Shown here piece after piece: positions 58,670 through 64,000 of a stretch of 64,000 bases of DNA. The stretch's first letter is position 1. Each line of letters starts with the position of its first letter. Source of the DNA: Aralia elata (Eukaryota; Streptophyta; Magnoliopsida; Apiales; Araliaceae). The notes under the pieces are model-generated. The model made no database searches and had not been told where the DNA came from. It saw only the letters and a list, made by a program, of their open reading frames with translations. The stretch is from assembly GCA_034770075.1 (NCBI GenBank), contig CM068379.1, positions 17,545,506 to 17,609,505 of the forward strand, given 5' to 3'. Position numbers and translations under genes: made by a program.

Positions 58670-59623
58670 ATGTCAAACTCACTATCACTGCGTAGCATAC
58701 TTGATGCTAACAAACTGACTGGACCGAATTACACGGACTGGTTAAGGAATCTGAGAATTGTACTCACTGCTGAAAAGATTTCTTATGTCCTAAATTCGCC
58801 ATTCCCTGCAAATTTTGCAGAAACAGCCTCTGAGGAAGAGATTGCTACTTTCAGAAAGTGGTAAGATGATGCAATCTTGGCTCAATGCATCATGCTCGCA
58901 TCCATAAGTAACGAGCTTCAGCGTCAGCATGAAACTATAGATGCTCCTACTATATTGTTGCACCTCAAGGAGTTGTATGGTGAACAAAGTAGGACTGCTA
59001 GATATCAGATATCTAAGGAGCTCTTCCGATCTCGCATGACCGAGGGCACTACTGTTGAGACTTATGGCCTTAAGATGATCAATCTGATTGAACAACTTAG
59101 ATAACTTGGGTTCGTGATGGATGGGGAGTTAAGCCAAGATTTGATCTTGCAGTCATTCCCGGACACCTTCTCACAATTTGTTGTGAATTTTCACATGAAT
59201 AAGTTAGACGTCAGCTTGTCCAAGTTACTTAACATGTTGAAAACTGCAGAAGGTCACTTCTCATCCAACACGAACCAAGTCTTACTAGTGGATGATTCTT
59301 CCAAGAAAAGGAAGAGGCTCAAGGTATCTTCTGAAAAGAAGAAAAACAAGAAGGCTAAGGGTAAGGCGAAGAGAAAGGATAAAAAGAAACCTGATCCTGA
59401 TAGCAAAGGAATTTGCTACCATTGCAACAAGCCGGGACATTCGAAGAGGAACTGCAAGGAGTATCTTGCGGACTAAAAGAGGCTTGGGGAAGCTTCGACT
59501 TCCGATCTAGGTTTGTTCATGATTGAAATTAATTTTTCTGAAAGTCAAAATTGTACTTGGGTATTGGATACCAGCTGTAGTTCTCACATATGTAATAATA
59601 TGCAGGGACTAAGCAGAAGTAAA
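58670..59623 (+). pseudogene. Copia A gag and protease start, with in-frame stops
   Basis: Start chosen at ATG 58670 (MSNSLSLRSILDANKLTG), the usual copia gag beginning. One register runs to the element break through stops near 58862, 59102 and 59474. It contains the gag helical region (LRNLRIVLTAEK, LHLKELYGEQSRTARYQI), a Lys-rich stretch, a CX2CX4HX4C zinc knuckle CYHCNKPGHSKRNC (59418-59459) and a protease motif WVLDTSCSSHICNN (~59560), in which the usual DTGC is DTSC. The polyprotein is cut at 59623 by copia B. Confidence 0.85.
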
Positions 59624-61428
59624 TGTTAGGTTTGTATATAGCGCGAACATGCAATCAAATTGCATCAAATTGCACAATAAAACGGATTTTAAAATTTTTC
59701 ATACAAACCATCACCATGATCATCCTTGTGATCAATCATCAATTAAATGAAAGAGATAGAGATATAGAATTATACCCTCGTGAATCAAAGCTTCCTCAGG
59801 TACAAGTTCACCTCCAATTCCTTCGCGTTCTCATTGAATTCCACCGATTAAATTCCTTCCTTTGATCAACGTTAGCCACCCAAGTGTTTGGCCTCTAGAG
59901 GTGATCCACCAAGGAATAATAGTTGTTCAAGAAGATGGGTGTTGGCAAAATCCTAGTTTCTATCTCTATAGAAATTGCAAGTACTCTCTCTCTCTCTTCA
60001 ATTCTTATGAAAGAGTGTGTAACTGTCTAACCCCAAATCATGATAAGACTCCTTTTATTTATAGATATAGGGAACCCTCCTAAACTATTTAGGATTAGGG
60101 TTTTTATTTTAATTAAACTCCTTTAATTAATTAAACTCCTAATCCAATTAGGAATTTATGAGAGAGTACTTCTATTAATTAATTCTCAATCCCTATTAGG
60201 AATTAAATAATAGTAATGGTAATAATAATAATAAGACTCCTCTTATTAATTTATATTTAATATTTCTAAAATATTAAATAATAAATATTAAGCTATTTAA
60301 TTTATTCTATCTCCATAGATTAAATTAAATACACTTAACTTATTATTACGATTATGCCATTTACTTCTTAAATAAATATTTTTCTTTTGCGGTGTGACTC
60401 TTTAGGTTCTCCATATTAAACCGGTTATGAATAAATCAATTAGAACAATTCTAATTTTATTAAAATAAATAAATTAAACTATTTAATTCATTTAAATAAA
60501 TAATATTTATTCTACAATAAGGGTAAGCCCCCTTAGCAATCAACGACTTTCCAGATAATATAGATTTCAACATTAATCACAAAAGAACCTTTCAATGAAT
60601 AGTTACCGTACAATTCAATCCTTCTACCATACAATGTCCCAATTAAATGTAAGACATGGAATTACTGTCAAGTCTTATTTTATTTAATTATATGTATTTC
60701 GATTCTCAAATGCACAACTCTGATTAATGCAAATTAGAAACTCCTTTCTAATTTCATTTTGCTTTGGCCAAAGACTTATGAGTCGTCATTTATCGAATCA
60801 TATAGGACATTCACTCCTTTTACTAGAAGTGGTAGATTCTTTGTTGACCATTCACCTATCTCCATGTGCAACTTATTATACCCAATCATACCCTTTGATA
60901 TAACCTAAGGGTCTTAAGGGACATGTCAAAGTGTAACGCATCACACACAAGATACTATGATTATCTCAAGTCCAAGGATCACTTGTACTACTATCACTAG
61001 AGGAATTCCTATTGACAGGCAAGTAAAACTCCATTAGGTATTCCTTAGTGAGCCACGTTCAGTGAACTTATTCTCTAATAAGCACCTACATACTTGTTTT
61101 AGTGTCTCCACACAAATGATTATGTGATCAATCATCCTCTTCATAAGAGCAAACAACGTATGTACTAATCTATCCGGATTCACTAATCCCCTTTTTAGTA
61201 ATCCATCGATTAGGAACGATTTTAGTTTGTGAGCTATCTTGAATTTAGATCTCATTTGCATGATCACCATCATGATTCTAAAAACATTGCTCAAAACTAT
61301 GGGTTTATCACATTTAATATAACAACACAATGTAGATAAAGTAAAATGCCTTTAATAACCGAATAAGATTACAAAGTATATGCTACATCATATCAAATAT
61401 GAATGGCTTGTGTGCATATTATTTTTAA
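59624..61428 (-). repeat. Copia B 3' LTR
   Basis: Inverse of 53046-54872. On the plus strand it begins TGTTAGGTTTGTATATA and ends with AATAATATTTTT-like sequence at 61428. It differs from LTR A by many transitions and small indels. The (TTA/AAT)n stretch near 60213-60233 is shorter than the corresponding one in A (54261-54297). Frames 59623-60083 and 61034-61330 mirror LTR A and are not genes. Confidence 0.88.
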
Positions 61429-61440
61429 TCTCCCACTTGC
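61429..61440 (-). other. Copia B polypurine tract
   Basis: The minus strand reads GCAAGTGGGAGA immediately before the 3' LTR, the usual copia AAGTGGGAG primer. Confidence 0.85.
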
Positions 61441-64000
61441 ACTAAAGCCAATCACCATGGTATCTAATACCCTTCTTCTCTAAGTGACGATCATCCTGCT
61501 GTTGGATAAAACTTCAGTAGATGGATATGCAATGTTGTTCTCGAGAGTCCACTATCTCTATAGTGACTTTTCCTCTTTCAATGATTCCACTAATCAAATG
61601 AAAGTGCCACAACACTTGTTTGAATCTAAGATGAGACTTAGGAACTATTCCTAGTTCTGTAATGAACTTTTCATCCAAACAATCAACTTGCAGCTTCATT
61701 TACAGCTATATACTTTGTCTTTGTCACTAAACCAGCAACTCTTTGCTGTTTGGAACTTTTCCAATTCACTGCACCACCTTTCAAGGTAACGATTTACCTT
61801 AAAGTGGATTTGTTATCGTATTGGTCAGTCTGAAAAACTTGAGTCTGTTTAGCCTTCTAGTTTTAATTCAGACCTACCATGAATCATGATCACATCTTCA
61901 GTACCGGTTAAGTGCTTAAAGATGTTTATCACTGTCTTATAGTGATCATCTACAGAATATGACTGATCAACATCAAGCCTTGTATATTCATTGCATACAT
62001 GATAGTAATTATGCGATCTCTCTTTCAATTGGGGACAATTTTAGAGAGATATACTCCATGGCTCATCATCATGAGACCTCTCTTGGAGTTTGCCATGCTA
62101 AACGCCTTTAGCATCAAATGAATATACGTTCCTTGGGTCAAGCCGAACATCCTTTTAAATCTATATATATAGATTTATATCCCCAATTTATAGGATGCTC
62201 TTCCCAAGTCATTGATGGAGGAATGTTTAGACAATTTTATCTTTACTGATTGTAGCATTGGTGTGTTATTTCTTATTAGTAGTATATCAACATATAATAC
62301 CAAGAATGTCACTGCGCTCCCACTGACCCTTTTGTACACACTAGGTTCATTCTCGTTTTTGATAAAATCAAACTCTTTTGATTGTCTTATCAAAACGAAT
62401 GTTCCATCTTTGAGAAGCTTGCTTCAATCCATCAATGGATCATTGTAGCTTAAAACATGATTTGCTTCAACCTTTGAAACAAATTCCTCTGGCTGTATCA
62501 TACATATATTCTCCTCAAGTCTTCATTGAGGAAGGGCGTCTCCACGTCCATTTTACCAGATTTCGTAATAAGCTGCAATCACAAGCAAAATCCAAATGGA
62601 CTTGAGCATTACCCGGTAATAAGGTTTTATCACAGTCAACTCCTTGACTTGAAAAACTTTTTAAACGGGTCTGGTCTTATAGGTCTCCACCTTGCCATTT
62701 GCCTCAGTCTTTCTCTTAAAGACCCATATTCACACGCTAGGCACTATTCCCTTTTGTGGAGTAACCAGAGTCTATACTTAGTTCTCATATATGGAGTCCA
62801 TTTCGAATTTCATGGCCATCTGCCATTTCTCTGAGTGTCTTCTACTCATAGCCTCTTCGTATATAACTGGATCATCATGCTCTATGATGCGTACCTCATC
62901 ATCATCCTCTATGATGAATCCATACCTCCTAGGTATCTTCGGTACTCTTCCAGATTTACGATTCGGTTGTGGTACAATAGGTCTATCTACAGGTTCCTTG
63001 GTTCGACTTAAAGTGCTTTGTGGTTCTTGAACTCCTTCAAGATCTATTACCCTCCCACTAGCTCCTTCAATGATAAACACCTTTATCTAAGAAGGCAGCG
63101 TGTAGGATTATAGTAATAATACCCTAAACTTTCTTTAGGATATCCCACAAGTCTGCACTTGTTAGATTTTGTCCCAAACTTATCTTTGAAACCTTTTCAC
63201 ATAAGCTGGACAACCCCTTATCTTAACATACTTAAGAGTAGGAATCCTTCCTATCCATAACCTTTATGGAGTCTTGGGCTCGGATTTTTGAGGTTACCTT
63301 ATTTTTGTAGATATGCAGCCGTTTCTAGGGCATAACCCCAGATGGATACTAGAATGTCGGTAAAATCATTATGGACTGAACCATGTCCAACAAGGTACAA
63401 TTTCTCCTTTTAGATACACTAATCAATTATTGCGTATCAGGAGGTGTCCATTATGAGAAAATACCATTTTGAGATGATCTAGAAACTCATTGCTCAAGTA
63501 TTCCTTCCTCGATCTGATCAAAGAATCTTAATACTTTGTCAATATGTTTCACTTCTGAATTCTTTGAACATTTCAAATGATTCAGACTTGTATTTTATCA
63601 AATACACACATTCAACTCTTTGAATGACCATCTCTTTTTCTTTTATTAGTTTATTCAATTTGCAAAATATTTTTCATGTAAGTCAAGTATACAAAGTCTA
63701 TCAAGTATTCTTCCAATTTCAAACAAAACATTATTAAAATAAATAGAACAACAATTGTTCTTAAATATAATACCAGAACCTTCCTTGACCAACAACGAAA
63801 GTTCTAATTTTCTAATGAGAACCGGAACATAATAACTACTTATTAACTTAATAGACTTGCCCGTAGGCAATGCTAAACTATAAGTTCCTATGGTTAATGC
63901 AACAACCTTTGCTCTATTCCCACACATAAGATTACTTACTCTTAGTTTAGCTTTCTACTTCTGCTTAGTCTCTGCATTGGATTGCATACGTGAGAACTAC
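61441..64000 (-). pseudogene. Copia B pol remnant: protease/GAG-pre-integrase, integrase, reverse transcriptase
   Basis: Reading leftward: GAG-pre-integrase region (KVVALTIGTYSLALPTGKSI, LDLHEKYFAN) 63927-63655; integrase end (KRRNCTLLDMVQSIM) ~63420-63360; a linker with RKSGRVPKIPRRYGF (~62950); and reverse transcriptase from EKWQMAMKFEMDSIYEN (~62785) to FVLIRQSKEFDFIKNENEPSVYKR (~62370) and LVLYVDILLIRNN (~62300), where the YVDD active site has lost one Asp. RNase H traces continue to ~61514. Stops and frameshifts are frequent throughout. The element is dead. Confidence 0.82.

Larger units (their letters stand above)
53046..59623 (+). mobile_element. Ty1/copia element A, 5' part
   Basis: 5' LTR, Met-type primer site, a long leader (54882-58669) interrupted by a Tat/Ogre-like solo LTR, and gag plus the start of protease. 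It is cut at 59623 by an inverted copia of the same family. The rest of pol should lie beyond that insertion, outside the window. Confidence 0.82.
59624..64000 (-). mobile_element. Ty1/copia element B, same family as A, opposite orientation
   Basis: 3' LTR 61428-59624, purine tract 61429-61440 and decayed pol out to the window end, reading leftward. It is inserted in element A just after its protease start. Its left flank GTAAA (59619-59623) is the candidate target duplication; the partner lies beyond 64000. Confidence 0.82.

Overview
This is a piece of a plant nuclear genome, almost certainly a flowering plant. The evidence is an exact MIR172-type microRNA hairpin plus the usual angiosperm transposon set: Ty3/gypsy Athila and Tekay, Ty1/copia, CACTA (En/Spm), hAT and Harbinger-like MITEs, a Helitron and a LINE remnant. 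I see no intact protein-coding host gene. Nearly every reading frame belongs to a decayed transposable element. I cannot name the species from the sequence.

Layout. (1) 1-17849: a rearranged Athila retrotransposon forming a giant inverted repeat. Arms 1-6808 and 7594-14395 read head to head around a 785-bp spacer, and the right end (17428-17849) is a short hairpin made of two opposed LTR starts. (2) 17850-29586: a Tekay/Del chromovirus on the minus strand with ~3.8-kb LTRs, a chromodomain at the end of pol, a broken coiled-coil frame upstream of gag, and LTRs carrying a degenerate array of an ACTCTACGAT motif. Its left LTR is cut by the Athila insertion. (3) 29587-37990: a CACTA transposon with two decayed genes, TNP2-like (Transpos_assoc, tnp2, DUF4218, DUF4216) and Transposase_24-like. 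The second has a solo LTR (33666-35195) in its first intron. (4) 37991-39152: the 3' part of another LTR of the same family as that solo LTR; the CACTA element sits inside it. The left third of the window is therefore a nest: LTR, then CACTA, then Tekay, then Athila.

(5) 39153-50059 is the least disturbed segment. It holds small elements (a Harbinger-like MITE, a LINE 3' end with a hAT MITE that has an 8-bp target duplication, a GTTTTCAGAC-ended element, a 2.1-kb Helitron) and, on the minus strand at about 49262-49398, a MIR172 precursor with a possible TATA box near 49890. MIR172 is the one functional host locus I can recognise; in plants miR172 represses AP2-type transcription factors in flowering and phase change.

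(6) 50060-64000 is a second nest: a CACTA end fragment (50060-50838), an Athila-type LTR with PBS and gag start (50839-52284), a second Athila-like LTR (52285-53045), a copia element with gag (53046-59623) holding a Tat/Ogre-like solo LTR (55933-58029), and a second copia of the same family in the opposite orientation (59624-64000).

The miRNA locus thus sits on an ~11-kb island between two transposon nests. The most unusual structures are the Athila palindrome with microhomology at its joins, the CTCTACGAT motif shared by unrelated LTR families, and repeated GC-palindrome plus TATA modules in the Athila element.
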